A stretch of 64,000 nt of DNA from Streptococcus mitis (lineage in GTDB: Bacteria > Bacillota > Bacilli > Lactobacillales > Streptococcaceae): assembly GCF_901542415.1 (NCBI RefSeq), contig NZ_CABEHV010000004.1, positions 62,001 through 126,000 on the forward strand, in the 5' to 3' direction. The translations under genes and the position numbers were made by a program. The notes below the pieces were generated by a model. It made no database searches. It saw only the letters and a program-made list of their open reading frames with translations, and was not told where the DNA came from. Below, one piece after another: positions 17,784-27,522 of this stretch. Each line of letters begins with the position of its first letter. The first letter of the stretch is position 1.

Positions 17784-17816
17784 GCGTAATTGGGCAAGCT
17801 TTCTAGGTTGTCTATC

Positions 17817-17845
17817 TTGCTAAAACGTAGAAAAAACGATATGAT
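17817..17845 (+). promoter_or_regulatory. Promoter of the DUF436-zmpB unit
   Basis: The -35 TTGCTA (17817-17822) and -10 TATGAT (17840-17845) are 17 nt apart. Transcription should start near 17852, which rules out the ATG at 17851 and supports the start at 17872. Confidence 0.65.
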
Positions 17846-17871
17846 AGATAATGACAAAAGAGGTATCAAGT

Positions 17872-18435
17872 ATGAAGGAAAAAGACATTCAAAGAGAAAC
17901 AAGCCAGATTGTAAAAGATGTATTAGAAAAGGCCAATTTGAAGCAAGGATCTATCTTTGTTTTGGGCCTTTCTTCTAGTGAAGTGATAGGTGGTCAGATT
18001 GGCAAGGAATCCAGCCAAGAAATTGGGGAAATTATCGTGAAGACCATCCTAGATATCCTAGAGGAAAAAGGAATTCATCTAGCTGTTCAAGGTTGTGAAC
18101 ATGTCAATCGGGCCCTCGTCGTTGAACGTCAGGTAGCGGAGCAGTTTGGTCTGGAAATCGTCAGTGTCCTTCCTACCCTTCATGCAGGAGGTTCAGGTCA
18201 GTTGGCAGCCTTCAAGTTTATGCAAGATCCAGTTGAGGTTGAATTTATCAAGGCTCATGCTGGATTGGATATCGGAGACACTGCAATTGGCATGCATGTC
18301 AAGCATGTTCAGGTTCCGATTCGCCCTCTTTTGAGAGAGATTGGGCATGCCCACGTAACGGCGTTGGCTAGTCGTCCAAAATTAATTGGAGGTGCGCGTG
18401 CGCATTATCCACAAGATTCTATTAGAAAGTCGTGA
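17872..18435 (+). CDS. DUF436 / TIGR01440 family protein
   Basis: The 187-residue protein belongs to a conserved Firmicute family of unknown function (YwlG type). The blocks [29 protein letters not shown] and [17 protein letters not shown] are characteristic. The ATG at 17872 has an AGAGGT site 7 nt upstream and agrees with the promoter position. Its stop TGA overlaps a GTG of the zmpB frame, so it is followed directly by the metalloprotease. The pairing is seen in pneumococcus, though no functional link is known. Confidence 0.85.
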   Translation: MKEKDIQRETSQIVKDVLEKANLKQGSIFVLGLSSSEVIGGQIGKESSQEIGEIIVKTILDILEEKGIHLAVQGCEHVNRALVVERQVAEQFGLEIVSVLPTLHAGGSGQLAAFKFMQDPVEVEFIKAHAGLDIGDTAIGMHVKHVQVPIRPLLREIGHAHVTALASRPKLIGGARAHYPQDSIRKS

Positions 18436-18437
18436 AA

Positions 18438-21400
18438 ATGAGAAAAACAAAACAACAACTAGAAAAGATTACCAAATATTCGATTCGTAAGCTAACTGTT
18501 GGGGTAGGTCCTGTAGCCATTGGGGCCTTCCTTTTTGGTGCTGCTACCCTTTCAGTAGATAAGGTTCAAGCCAATGAAGTTGGTGGTGCTCATAGCGTTC
18601 ATTACCGATATTTGGCGGAGCAGGAATTGACCGAGTCTGAAAAAGCCTTGATTCATCATGAGGTTCCTACAGAATTTCAAGATGAGGATATCCTCTATGT
18701 AGTTTATCGCAAGAAGGCAACTCACAGTCAACAACTTCCTTACACGGGAAGTAAGGAAGTCGCTCTAGCTGGTCTTGGCTTGGCAACAGCCTCACTAGCA
18801 GTCTTTTTGGTGTCCAAAAAAGGTCGCAAAGAGGTCCTAGGTGTTCTCTTGATTGGTTCTTTAGGAGCTAGCACTTTTGTACCTTATGGAACATTTGCGT
18901 TTGAAAATAAAGAATTGCTTTCTTATAATCAAACTATTTCGGCCTCTACACATGAAGGTTTGGCTGAAGGGATTATCCACATTGATGGCTATGAATACAT
19001 TGGATACTTCAAGGAAGTAGAACTCCATCCATCAAGACCAGCTTCAGCTGAGAAGCCTCAGTTGCCAGTAGAAAAGCAAAGTGCAAATGAAATCGGGAAG
19101 ACAGAAGTAGTTCAAGAAACACCTACTGTCACACCCGAACCTGTTGTTGAAAAACCTTTGGCACAAACTCCGGTTGCTCCTGCTATTGAAGAAACACCAG
19201 TTTCTGAGAAGCCTCAAACTAGACAGGAAGAGAGCTTGGTAGAGATTCCGTTTGAAACAGTCACAAGCCCAGATGCGAATCTAGCAGAAGGACAGACTCG
19301 TATCGTCACAGCCGGAGTAAATGGTCAGCGCCGCCTTGTAACCAAAGTATCAATGGTTAATGGTCAAGAAGTTAGAGAAGTTATCGAAGACCAAGTGGTT
19401 CAAAATCCTGTGTCGCAAGTCATTGCAGTCGGAACTAAGAAAGAGGTGCAACCTGCTCCAACTCCAGTACCACAAGCTGAACCAAGTCACCAAGTAGCTA
19501 AAGGAACTCAAGAGGAAGGTAAAACTGGCCAAGCCTTAACACAACCAGAATTGCCAGAGGCTCCAGTTGAAACAAAAGGAACCCAAGAAGAAGGCAAAGC
19601 AGGCCAAGCTCTCACACAGCCAGAATTGCCAGAAGCTCCAATCGAAGTAAAAGGTACACAAGAGGAAGGCAAAGCAGGTCAAGCTCTTGTACAAGAACAG
19701 TTACCAGAGTACAAAGTAACTGAGGGAACCCTTGTTGAAACATCGTCTACAGACCTAGACTACAAAACTGAAACGATTGAGGATCCAACCAAGTATACGG
19801 ACGAAGAAACTGTCGTAAGAAATGGAGAAAAAGGTAGTCAAGTTACTAAAACAACTTATAAAACAGTAGAAGGTGCTAAAACTGACCAAGTTCTTTCAAC
19901 TAGTACAGAAGTAACCAAGGAACCTGTAAACCAACAGGTAAGTCGTGGGACAAAACCAATTGAAGGAACTCTTGTAGAAGAAAGTCTTGAAAAGATTCCA
20001 TTTAAGGAAGTTGTTAAAGAAGATGACCAACTGAAAAAAGGCTTAGAAGTTGTAGCTCAAGAAGGAAAAGAAGGCCAGAAAAAAATCACCAAGACCTTTA
20101 ATACCATTAAGGGAGTTAAAACAGAGGATGCCCCAAAAGTTACAGAGGAAATCCTTGAAGCACCTCAAGACAAAATTTTGAAACGTGGTACCAAGAGCTT
20201 TGAAAAACCAGTATTGACCATCACAGCAGTTGAGCCTAAGGATTTGAAACGGACTTCAGATGTTAAGTATAGTCTAGAAAATCCAAGTAAGGCAGCCATT
20301 AAATCTATTACCTTAACTCTGAAAAAAGGTGATGAGATTGTCAAAACCTTGAATGTTTCACCAGATGACTTGACAACTACCCTGACAGATTTACAGTACT
20401 ACAAGGATTATAAACTTGAAACGAAGATGGTTTATGACCGTGGTGAGGGTGATGAGGAAGAAGTTCTGAAGGAAGAACCGCTAAGAATTGACCTCAAAAA
20501 AGTTGAAATCAAAAACATCAAAGAAACAAGCTTGATGAGTGTGGACGCTGATGGTAATGAAACAGATACTAGTTTATTGACAGCAGAACCAGCTGATGTT
20601 GCTCCACTTTATTTACGAGTGACCACTCATGACAATAAAATAACAAGACTGGCTGTTGATAAGATTGAAGAAGTAGAAAAAGACGGAAAAACTTTATACA
20701 AAGTTACTGCCAAAGCACCTGATTTGATTCAACGGAATGCTGATAACACACTTAGCGAAGAGTATGTTCATTACTTTGAAAAACAAAAAACACACGAAGG
20801 TGATGTATATTATAGCTTTGACGACCTTGTAAAAGCTATTCAAAAAGACCCGACTGGCACATTTAAGCTTGGTAGCAATATCAATGCTGCTAACGTTAAA
20901 CCAGCAGGAAAATCTTATGTTACTAATGCTTTCAAAGGAACATTGACAAGCACTGACGGTAATAAATTTACCATTAGCAATATGAACAGACCTTTATTCG
21001 GTGATATTGTCGGTGGTACTGTTAAAGATTTACTACTTGAAAATGTAAATATCGACATGCCAGGGACTGATAGGATTGCACCGCTAGCGAATGTTATCAA
21101 AAATAATGCGACTGTAGAGAACATTAAAGTAACAGGTAACGTTGTTGGTAATAATGATGTATCTGGTGTTATCAATAAAATTGATGGTAGTGGAAAATTA
21201 AGTAACGTTGCATTTATCGGTAAAGTACACGCTGCTGGAAATCGAGGTGGTTACTTAACAGGTATCGTCGGTGAAAACTGGAAAGGTATTGTAGAAAAAG
21301 CTTATGTTGATGCTGAAATCACAGGTAACAAAGCTAAAGCTGCCGGAATTGTATATTCATCTCAAAACGGTGGCAACAACAATACTTTAGGTAAAGAAGG

Positions 21401-24269
21401 TACTCTTCGAAACTCTGTAGCAAAAGGCTCTATTGAACTCAAAGAAGCCGTTATGTCTGGTGGACTGCTAGGGACTAACTGGGCACTAGGGGCTATAGAA
21501 GACAACATCACTATGATGAAAGTTAAGACTGGTGAAATGGTCTTTGGTCACTCTGATATTGATGCTGATGATTACTTTACATACTCTAGAACGAAGCGCA
21601 ACTACAGTGTTGAGGGTGTAAGTGAAGGTAAAACAACTTATACTAATTCTAAAAAAATTCCTAGCATAACTAAAGAAAAAGCTGATGAATTAATTGCTAA
21701 AATGGGAATCACTGCTGATAAATTCGAAAGCACACTTCCTGTTGAAGATAAACTGAACAATATTGTAAGTAAAGCTAATCAATACAAAAATATTGATGAC
21801 TACGATGCTTCTCGTGAGCTTGCTTACCGTAACATCGAAAAACTTCAGCCATTCTATAACAAAGAATGGATTGTCAACCAAGGGAACAAGCTTGCAGAAG
21901 GTTCAAACTTGTTAACTAAAGAAGTATTGTCTGTAACTGCAATGAAAGGAAATGACTTTGTCACAGACCTTACAGATGCTGACCATATTATGGTTCACTA
22001 CGCAGATAAGACAAAAGAAATCTTTACAATTTCACCGAAAGAATCTAAAGTGAAACAAGTGAAAGAATACAGCGTGGCTGAATTGGGTGAAGTCGTTTAT
22101 ACACCAAACATGGTTGTTAAAGATCGTACAGATTTAATCAGCGCTATCGAAAGCAAGTTAAGTCCAGTAGAATTACAATCTGATCCGATTTACCAACACT
22201 TGGGTAGAACTGGTGGCAACAAAGTCAATGCAATTAAGGATTTGTACTTAGAAGAAAGCTTCAAGTACGTTAAAGATAATCTTAATAAATTCGTTACGAA
22301 GTTAGTTCAAAATGAAGATCACCAGCTTAACACTGATGAAGCTGCGAAACGTGCCTTGATTAAGAAAATCGATGACAATAAGGCCGCAGTCCTTCTTGGT
22401 TTGTCTTACCTCAACCGATACTACGGAGTTAAATTCGATGACTTTAATATTAAAGAATTAATGCTATTCAAACCTGACTTCTACGGTAAGAATGTTGGTG
22501 TGTTAGACTTCTTGATTAAGGTTGGTTCTAAAGAAAGTAACATTAAAGGTGATAGAACTTTAGAAGCTTATCGCGAAACGATCGGTGGAGTTATCGGTAT
22601 AGGCGAGTTAAACAGTTTCTTAGACTATAATATGCGTCTATTCACAAGTGATACAGACTTAAATGATTGGTTCATAAAAGCAACTAAAGATAATGTATAT
22701 GTCGTTGAACCAAAAACAACAACTCCTGAATTTGCTGATAAGAAACACAGAGCATACGAAGGATTAAACAACGATGTTCACGGTAAGATGATTCTGCCAC
22801 TTCTGAATTTAAAAGATGCACATATGTTCTTAATCTCAACATATAACACTATGGCTTACAGTTCATTTGAAAAATACGGTAAGAATACTGCGGAAGAACG
22901 CGAAGCATTCAAAGCTGAAATCAATAAAGTTGCTAAAGGTCAACAAAATTACCTAGACTTCTGGTCTCGCTTATCATTAGATAAAGTTCGTAATCAACTG
23001 CTTAAGAGCAACAACATGGTACCTACACCAGTACTAGATAACCAAAATTACAAGGGAATCAGCACAGATAAATACGGGCACACTGCTAGTGGTAAAGACG
23101 TAGCACCTATCCGTGAATTATACGGACCAACAGGTCGTTATCATGCTACTGACTGGCGTATGGGAGCTGTAGCTCGTATTTATGGTAATCCTTATAAGGA
23201 TGATTCAGTCTTCTTTATGGTTACTGATATGATTAGTGACTTTGGTATCTCAGCCTTCACTCACGAAACGACTCACGTAAATGACCGTATGGTTTATTTA
23301 GGTGGTTCAAGACACCGTGAAGGTACTGACCTAGAAGCGTTCGCACAAGGTATGTTGCAATCGCCTGCTGAAACAAGTCCAAACGGTGACTTTAAAGCAC
23401 TAGGACTGAACATGGCATACGAACGTCCAAACGATGGAAACCAATGGTATAACACAAATCCAAATGACCTTACTTCTCGCGCTGAAATCGATCATTACAT
23501 GAAAGGTTTCAATGATACGCTTATGCTTCTTGATTACCTTGAAGGAGAAGCTGTAATTGATAAAGGCAGTAAAGAACTAAACAACGCTTGGTTCAAGAAA
23601 GTAGATAAGAAACTTCGTGGAGCTAATACGAAGAACCAATACGACAACGTTAGAGATTTAAATGCAGAAGAAAAAGAATATAATTTAACATCTGTTAACG
23701 ACTTAGTAGAGAAAAACTTCATGACTAAGCACGGTCCTGGCAATGGTCAGTATGACCCAACTGGATTTGGCTCTGCCTATGTAACTGTACCAATTACCGC
23801 TGGTATCTACGGAGGTAACACAAGTGAAGGAGCTCCAGGAGCAATGTCATTCAAACATAACACCTTCCGTATGTGGGGTTACTTTGGATATGAAAAAGGC
23901 TTCCTAAATTATGCTTCTAACATGCTGAAAAATGAGTCTAAACAAGCAGGTCATGCTACTCTAGGAGATGACTTCATCATTAAGAAAGTTTCTGATGGTA
24001 AATTTAATACTCTAGAAGATTGGAAGAAAGAATACTTCAAAGAAGTTGTTGATAAAGCGAAAGCAGGATTTAACCCAGTTACAATTGACGGCACTACATA
24101 TAGTAGTTACGATGACTTGAAGAATGCATTTGCTGCAGCTGTTGATAAAGATAAAGCTACTCTTAAAAATGGCTCAGTTAAATTTGATAATACCGTATCA
24201 CTTAAAGAGAAAATCTTCAAGAAACTTCTTCAACAAACAAATAGCTTTAAAACTTCAATCTTTAAATAA
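18438..24269 (+). CDS. zmpB: ZmpB-family surface zinc metalloprotease (peptidase M26)
   Basis: The 1943-residue protein begins with a YSIRK-type export signal. An internal sortase motif LPYTG (about residue 100) sits between two hydrophobic segments, the N-terminal anchoring known from Zmp/IgA1 proteases. Three G5-like domains lie at about 270-590, interrupted by three 25-residue repeats that start KGTQEEGK (bases 19500, 19575, 19650). An M26 N-terminal domain and a GLUG-like beta region follow. The catalytic zinc site is HETTH (H1609-H1613), with a downstream Glu in GTDLEAFAQ. The C-terminus LLQQTNSFKTSIFK is the one I recall from pneumococcal ZmpB. The ATG 18438 is preferred over an overlapping GTG at 18432. 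Host substrates cannot be read from sequence; the motif does not separate ZmpB from related Zmp proteins. Confidence 0.9.
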   Translation: MRKTKQQLEKITKYSIRKLTVGVGPVAIGAFLFGAATLSVDKVQANEVGGAHSVHYRYLAEQELTESEKALIHHEVPTEFQDEDILYVVYRKKATHSQQLPYTGSKEVALAGLGLATASLAVFLVSKKGRKEVLGVLLIGSLGASTFVPYGTFAFENKELLSYNQTISASTHEGLAEGIIHIDGYEYIGYFKEVELHPSRPASAEKPQLPVEKQSANEIGKTEVVQETPTVTPEPVVEKPLAQTPVAPAIEETPVSEKPQTRQEESLVEIPFETVTSPDANLAEGQTRIVTAGVNGQRRLVTKVSMVNGQEVREVIEDQVVQNPVSQVIAVGTKKEVQPAPTPVPQAEPSHQVAKGTQEEGKTGQALTQPELPEAPVETKGTQEEGKAGQALTQPELPEAPIEVKGTQEEGKAGQALVQEQLPEYKVTEGTLVETSSTDLDYKTETIEDPTKYTDEETVVRNGEKGSQVTKTTYKTVEGAKTDQVLSTSTEVTKEPVNQQVSRGTKPIEGTLVEESLEKIPFKEVVKEDDQLKKGLEVVAQEGKEGQKKITKTFNTIKGVKTEDAPKVTEEILEAPQDKILKRGTKSFEKPVLTITAVEPKDLKRTSDVKYSLENPSKAAIKSITLTLKKGDEIVKTLNVSPDDLTTTLTDLQYYKDYKLETKMVYDRGEGDEEEVLKEEPLRIDLKKVEIKNIKETSLMSVDADGNETDTSLLTAEPADVAPLYLRVTTHDNKITRLAVDKIEEVEKDGKTLYKVTAKAPDLIQRNADNTLSEEYVHYFEKQKTHEGDVYYSFDDLVKAIQKDPTGTFKLGSNINAANVKPAGKSYVTNAFKGTLTSTDGNKFTISNMNRPLFGDIVGGTVKDLLLENVNIDMPGTDRIAPLANVIKNNATVENIKVTGNVVGNNDVSGVINKIDGSGKLSNVAFIGKVHAAGNRGGYLTGIVGENWKGIVEKAYVDAEITGNKAKAAGIVYSSQNGGNNNTLGKEGTLRNSVAKGSIELKEAVMSGGLLGTNWALGAIEDNITMMKVKTGEMVFGHSDIDADDYFTYSRTKRNYSVEGVSEGKTTYTNSKKIPSITKEKADELIAKMGITADKFESTLPVEDKLNNIVSKANQYKNIDDYDASRELAYRNIEKLQPFYNKEWIVNQGNKLAEGSNLLTKEVLSVTAMKGNDFVTDLTDADHIMVHYADKTKEIFTISPKESKVKQVKEYSVAELGEVVYTPNMVVKDRTDLISAIESKLSPVELQSDPIYQHLGRTGGNKVNAIKDLYLEESFKYVKDNLNKFVTKLVQNEDHQLNTDEAAKRALIKKIDDNKAAVLLGLSYLNRYYGVKFDDFNIKELMLFKPDFYGKNVGVLDFLIKVGSKESNIKGDRTLEAYRETIGGVIGIGELNSFLDYNMRLFTSDTDLNDWFIKATKDNVYVVEPKTTTPEFADKKHRAYEGLNNDVHGKMILPLLNLKDAHMFLISTYNTMAYSSFEKYGKNTAEEREAFKAEINKVAKGQQNYLDFWSRLSLDKVRNQLLKSNNMVPTPVLDNQNYKGISTDKYGHTASGKDVAPIRELYGPTGRYHATDWRMGAVARIYGNPYKDDSVFFMVTDMISDFGISAFTHETTHVNDRMVYLGGSRHREGTDLEAFAQGMLQSPAETSPNGDFKALGLNMAYERPNDGNQWYNTNPNDLTSRAEIDHYMKGFNDTLMLLDYLEGEAVIDKGSKELNNAWFKKVDKKLRGANTKNQYDNVRDLNAEEKEYNLTSVNDLVEKNFMTKHGPGNGQYDPTGFGSAYVTVPITAGIYGGNTSEGAPGAMSFKHNTFRMWGYFGYEKGFLNYASNMLKNESKQAGHATLGDDFIIKKVSDGKFNTLEDWKKEYFKEVVDKAKAGFNPVTIDGTTYSSYDDLKNAFAAAVDKDKATLKNGSVKFDNTVSLKEKIFKKLLQQTNSFKTSIFK

Positions 24270-24278
24270 TCGAAATCT

Positions 24279-24308
24279 CTCATCTGCTTTGCGGATGAGG
24301 GTTTTCTT
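24279..24308 (+). terminator. Intrinsic terminator after zmpB
   Basis: The stem CTCATC/GATGAG is extended by TGC/GCG near the loop and is followed by a T-rich tract. Confidence 0.7.
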
Positions 24309-24314
24309 ATTTTG

Positions 24315-24323
24315 TGCTATACT
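24315..24323 (+). promoter_or_regulatory. Extended -10 promoter directly in front of pabB
   Basis: TGCTATACT ends seven bases before the pabB ATG (24330). A normal start distance would put the first transcribed base at or within a base or two of the A of the ATG, predicting a leaderless mRNA. Confidence 0.6.
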
Positions 24324-24329
24324 TAAGAT

Positions 24330-26042
24330 ATGCATAGAAAAACAGTGATTGATTTTGGGGCTTTGGGGGAGAGATACACCTTTACCCAGCCCATTAAAGA
24401 GTTGAAAACGAGAAATGTAGCAGAAGTGGCAGATTTGCTGGCACAAGTGGAAAGCTATCAAGAGCAAGGCTACTATGTGGTGGGCTATGTCAGCTACGAG
24501 GCTGCACCTGCTTTTGAGGAGAAATTAGCAGTTCATAAAGCTCCTTTACTGGGAGAGTACCTGCTATATTTTACAGTTCATGACAGCGTAGAAACATCCC
24601 CTATTCCTCTGACTTATGATGAGGTTGATTTGCCTACAAACTGGCAGGAAGTGACGTCTGCAACAGACTATGAAAAGGCTATTGCCCAGATTCACCATCA
24701 TTTGCGACAGGGAGACACTTATCAGGTCAACTACACTGTCCAACTCAAGCAAGACTTAAGCGCTAATCCTTTTGCCATCTACAATCGTATGGTGATAGAG
24801 CAGGAGGCGGGTTACAATGCTTATGTTGAACATGACGAGATGGCAGTGATTTCCATGAGCCCAGAGCTCTTTTTTGAGCAAAATGGCCGCGAGTTGACAA
24901 CGCGACCAATGAAGGGAACGACTCAGCGTGGCATGACCGACCAAGAAGACTTGGAGCAGGCCAGTTGGTTGGAACAGGATCCCAAAAATCGCTCTGAAAA
25001 TATGATGATTGTGGACCTCTTGCGCAACGACATGAACCGTATTTCTGAAGTGGGCAGTGAGCATGTAGAGCGTCTGTGTCAAGTGGAGCAGTATTCGACT
25101 GTTTGGCAGATGACTTCAACCATCAAGAGTCAATTACGACCGGATGTTGATCTAGTAGAAATCTTCCGTTCGCTCTTTCCATGTGGCTCCATAACGGGAG
25201 CACCGAAAATTGCAACTATGGAAATCATTGAGAACTTGGAGCCACAACCGCGTGGAGTCTACTGTGGAACCATTGGTCTCTTGCTTCCAAATGGGCGCCG
25301 GATTTTCAATGTTGCTATCCGAACTATTCAACTGCATCAAGGGAAAGCCATCTATGGAGTTGGCGGAGGCATTACATGGGATAGCACTTGGGAGTCTGAA
25401 TACCGCGAGGTTCATCAAAAGGCAGCAGTTCTCTATCGTAAACAAGCTCGCTTCCAATTAATTACAACTGGAAAAATCAGCCAGAAGAACTTGTTGTTTG
25501 AAGATCAGCATTTGGAAAGATTGAGAACAGCTAGTCGGTATTTTGCTTTTCCTTTTGATTTAGAAAACTTGAAACAAAAGATAGAGGAAGAGTATCAGGC
25601 TTGTGATGATAATCAAGATTACCGTTTGCGAATTAGCCTTAGCAAATCTGGAGAGATAGCAGTTGATTGTCAAGCATTGGAACCTCTCAGTTCGTCCTTT
25701 TGCCAAGCAAAACTTTGCCTGCAGGAAGCGGATTTGAATCAATCATTTACCTATTTTAAAACCACTCACCGACCTCATTTGAGCCTAGGGGAACAAGAGA
25801 AGATTTACCATAATGTAAGAGGAGAATTGCTTGAAACCTCTATCGGAAATTTGGTTCTGAAAATCGATGGGAAACTATACACACCGCCTATCCGACTTGG
25901 AATCTTGCCAGGAATTTACCGTCAGCATTTGCTGGAAACAGGAGAGGTAGAAGAGAAAGTCTTGACCTTGGCAGATTTAACCCAAGCAGAAGCTATTTAC
26001 GGCTGTAATGCAGTGAGAGGCTTGTATGCGTTAAGCCTTTAG
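24330..26042 (+). CDS. pabB: Aminodeoxychorismate synthase component I fused to a PabC-like lyase
   Basis: The protein makes p-aminobenzoate for folate: the first part (to about residue 370) aminates chorismate, and the second (about 375-570) resembles 4-amino-4-deoxychorismate lyase. PabB motifs are RPMKGTTQRG, DLLRNDMNRIS and GSITGAPKIATMEIIENL. The PabC-like part shows FKTTHRPHLS and YGCNAVRGLYAL. The 570-residue fusion is usual in streptococci. No Shine-Dalgarno site precedes the ATG and the promoter abuts it. A separate glutamine amidotransferase (PabA) is not in the window. The next gene follows after 9 nt. Confidence 0.92.
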   Translation: MHRKTVIDFGALGERYTFTQPIKELKTRNVAEVADLLAQVESYQEQGYYVVGYVSYEAAPAFEEKLAVHKAPLLGEYLLYFTVHDSVETSPIPLTYDEVDLPTNWQEVTSATDYEKAIAQIHHHLRQGDTYQVNYTVQLKQDLSANPFAIYNRMVIEQEAGYNAYVEHDEMAVISMSPELFFEQNGRELTTRPMKGTTQRGMTDQEDLEQASWLEQDPKNRSENMMIVDLLRNDMNRISEVGSEHVERLCQVEQYSTVWQMTSTIKSQLRPDVDLVEIFRSLFPCGSITGAPKIATMEIIENLEPQPRGVYCGTIGLLLPNGRRIFNVAIRTIQLHQGKAIYGVGGGITWDSTWESEYREVHQKAAVLYRKQARFQLITTGKISQKNLLFEDQHLERLRTASRYFAFPFDLENLKQKIEEEYQACDDNQDYRLRISLSKSGEIAVDCQALEPLSSSFCQAKLCLQEADLNQSFTYFKTTHRPHLSLGEQEKIYHNVRGELLETSIGNLVLKIDGKLYTPPIRLGILPGIYRQHLLETGEVEEKVLTLADLTQAEAIYGCNAVRGLYALSL

Positions 26043-26051
26043 GAGAACTAG

Positions 26052-26669
26052 ATGAAACTGATATTTTTACACGGGTTAGGGCAGTCAGCAGAGAGTTGGA
26101 AAGAAGTTCGGAATCTACTGACAGATTATCCTTCTGAGGCTATTTAGTTATTTCCTTCTGGAGTTAGCAACTATCAACAAGCTAAAGAGCGAGTTTATCA
26201 GCATCTAGCTCAAGAGACAGAACCTTTTATTTTGGTTGGATTATCCTTAGGTGCTGCTCTGGCACTAGAACTTTCCAGTTACGATTTACCAAATTTCCGA
26301 GCTTTGGTTCTATCAGGATGCCCACTTAAATTGTCCGGTAATATCCTTTTTTACATTCAGTTGCTGATTTTTAAACTACTTCCCAAAAGGGTATTTGAAA
26401 AACAGGGAGCAGACAAAGCTCTTATGGTCGGAATTTCTGAGGAATTGAAGACATTTGATTTAACTGATATATCAAGAACTTGTTCTTATCCAACCTTACT
26501 AATTTGTGGCAGCAAAGATAAACCGAATCTCAGTTCAATGAAAACTATTCAAGAACTGATGCCAAATTCTCAGTTTCAGATTATCCCTGACGGCCCTCAT
26601 ATTCTGAATAGAGCTAAACCAAAAGAGTTTGCAGAAATAACCAGAAGTTTCCTTGAATTGCTGAAATAA
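26052..26669 (+). pseudogene. Alpha/beta hydrolase with an in-frame amber codon
   Basis: From ATG 26052, after AGGAGAAC, the frame reads MKLIFLHGLGQSAESWKEV, a typical hydrolase start, then hits TAG at 26145-26147 (codon 32). The same frame continues without another stop to 26669 and keeps the nucleophile elbow VGLSLGAAL, the aspartate strand LLICGSKDKPN and the catalytic histidine in DGPHILN. One base change would restore a 205-residue enzyme. It lies 9 nt after pabB and was probably part of that operon. The triad is intact, so the lesion looks recent. Confidence 0.85.
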
Positions 26670-26718
26670 GTTTGATAAAATAATAGTGAAATCGATAACA
26701 TCGTTATAGGAGAACGAA

Positions 26719-27411
26719 ATGAATAAACGTCTATTTTTAAAAATGAGTCTGGCTACCTTGCCAGTCTTAGCCTTGTTTTCACAACCTGTGTTAGCAGAAG
26801 AAAACATTCATTTTTCTAGTTGTAAAGAAGCTTGGGCGAATGGATACGCAGATATTCACGAGGGAGAACCTGGTTATTCTGCCAAGTTAGACCGCGATCA
26901 TGATGGTGTGGCTTGCGAATTGAAAAATGCTCCTAAGGGTGCTTTTAAAGCAAAACAAGCGGCTACAACTCAAACCGATACAACTTCATCCACAGCAAGT
27001 GGTTGGGTTAAGCAGGACGGCGCTTGGTATTATTTTGATGGAAATGGAAATCCAGCGAAAAATGCATGGCAGGGAAGCTATTACCTGAAAGCTGATGGTA
27101 AAATGGCACAGAGTGAATGGATTTATGACTCTTCTTATCAAGCTTGGTATTATTTGAAATCAGATGGTTCTTACGCAAAAAATGCATGGCAAGGAGCTTA
27201 TTACCTTAAATCAAACGGTAAAATGGCACAAGGTGAGTGGGTTTATGACTCTTCTTATCAAGCCTGGTATTACTTGAAATCAGATGGTTCTTATGCTCGC
27301 AATGCATGGCAAGGAAACTACTATTTGAAATCAGATGGTAAAATGGCTAAAAATGAGCGAGTTGATGGAGGCCGCTACTATGTAGATGCTTCAGGTCTAT
27401 GGAAACCATAA
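26719..27411 (+). CDS. Excalibur-domain choline-binding surface protein
   Basis: The 230-residue precursor has a signal peptide ending near VLAEE (about residue 26). Residues 30-67 form an Excalibur calcium-binding motif with FSSCKEAWANG and LDRDHDGVACE. After a T/S-rich linker come choline-binding repeats with cores such as GAWYYFDGNGNPAKNAWQG, about six units, in which two long copies are nearly identical. It should bind phosphocholine on teichoic acid. I recall a similar surface protein at this place in pneumococcus. The ATG follows AGGAGAACG. Confidence 0.88.
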   Translation: MNKRLFLKMSLATLPVLALFSQPVLAEENIHFSSCKEAWANGYADIHEGEPGYSAKLDRDHDGVACELKNAPKGAFKAKQAATTQTDTTSSTASGWVKQDGAWYYFDGNGNPAKNAWQGSYYLKADGKMAQSEWIYDSSYQAWYYLKSDGSYAKNAWQGAYYLKSNGKMAQGEWVYDSSYQAWYYLKSDGSYARNAWQGNYYLKSDGKMAKNERVDGGRYYVDASGLWKP

Positions 27412-27445
27412 GTAAGGATAAAATCTAGAAAGTTAATGCAAACCT

Positions 27446-27474
27446 TTGCATAAATGAGTGAATTTTGTTATACT
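27446..27474 (+). promoter_or_regulatory. Promoter of glucokinase gene
   Basis: The -35 TTGCAT (27446-27451) and -10 TATACT (27469-27474) are 17 nt apart, with an extended TG. Confidence 0.75.
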
Positions 27475-27522
27475 AGTACTGTAAGCATTTTCAATTAATT
27501 CATAATTAAAAAGGAGAATATG

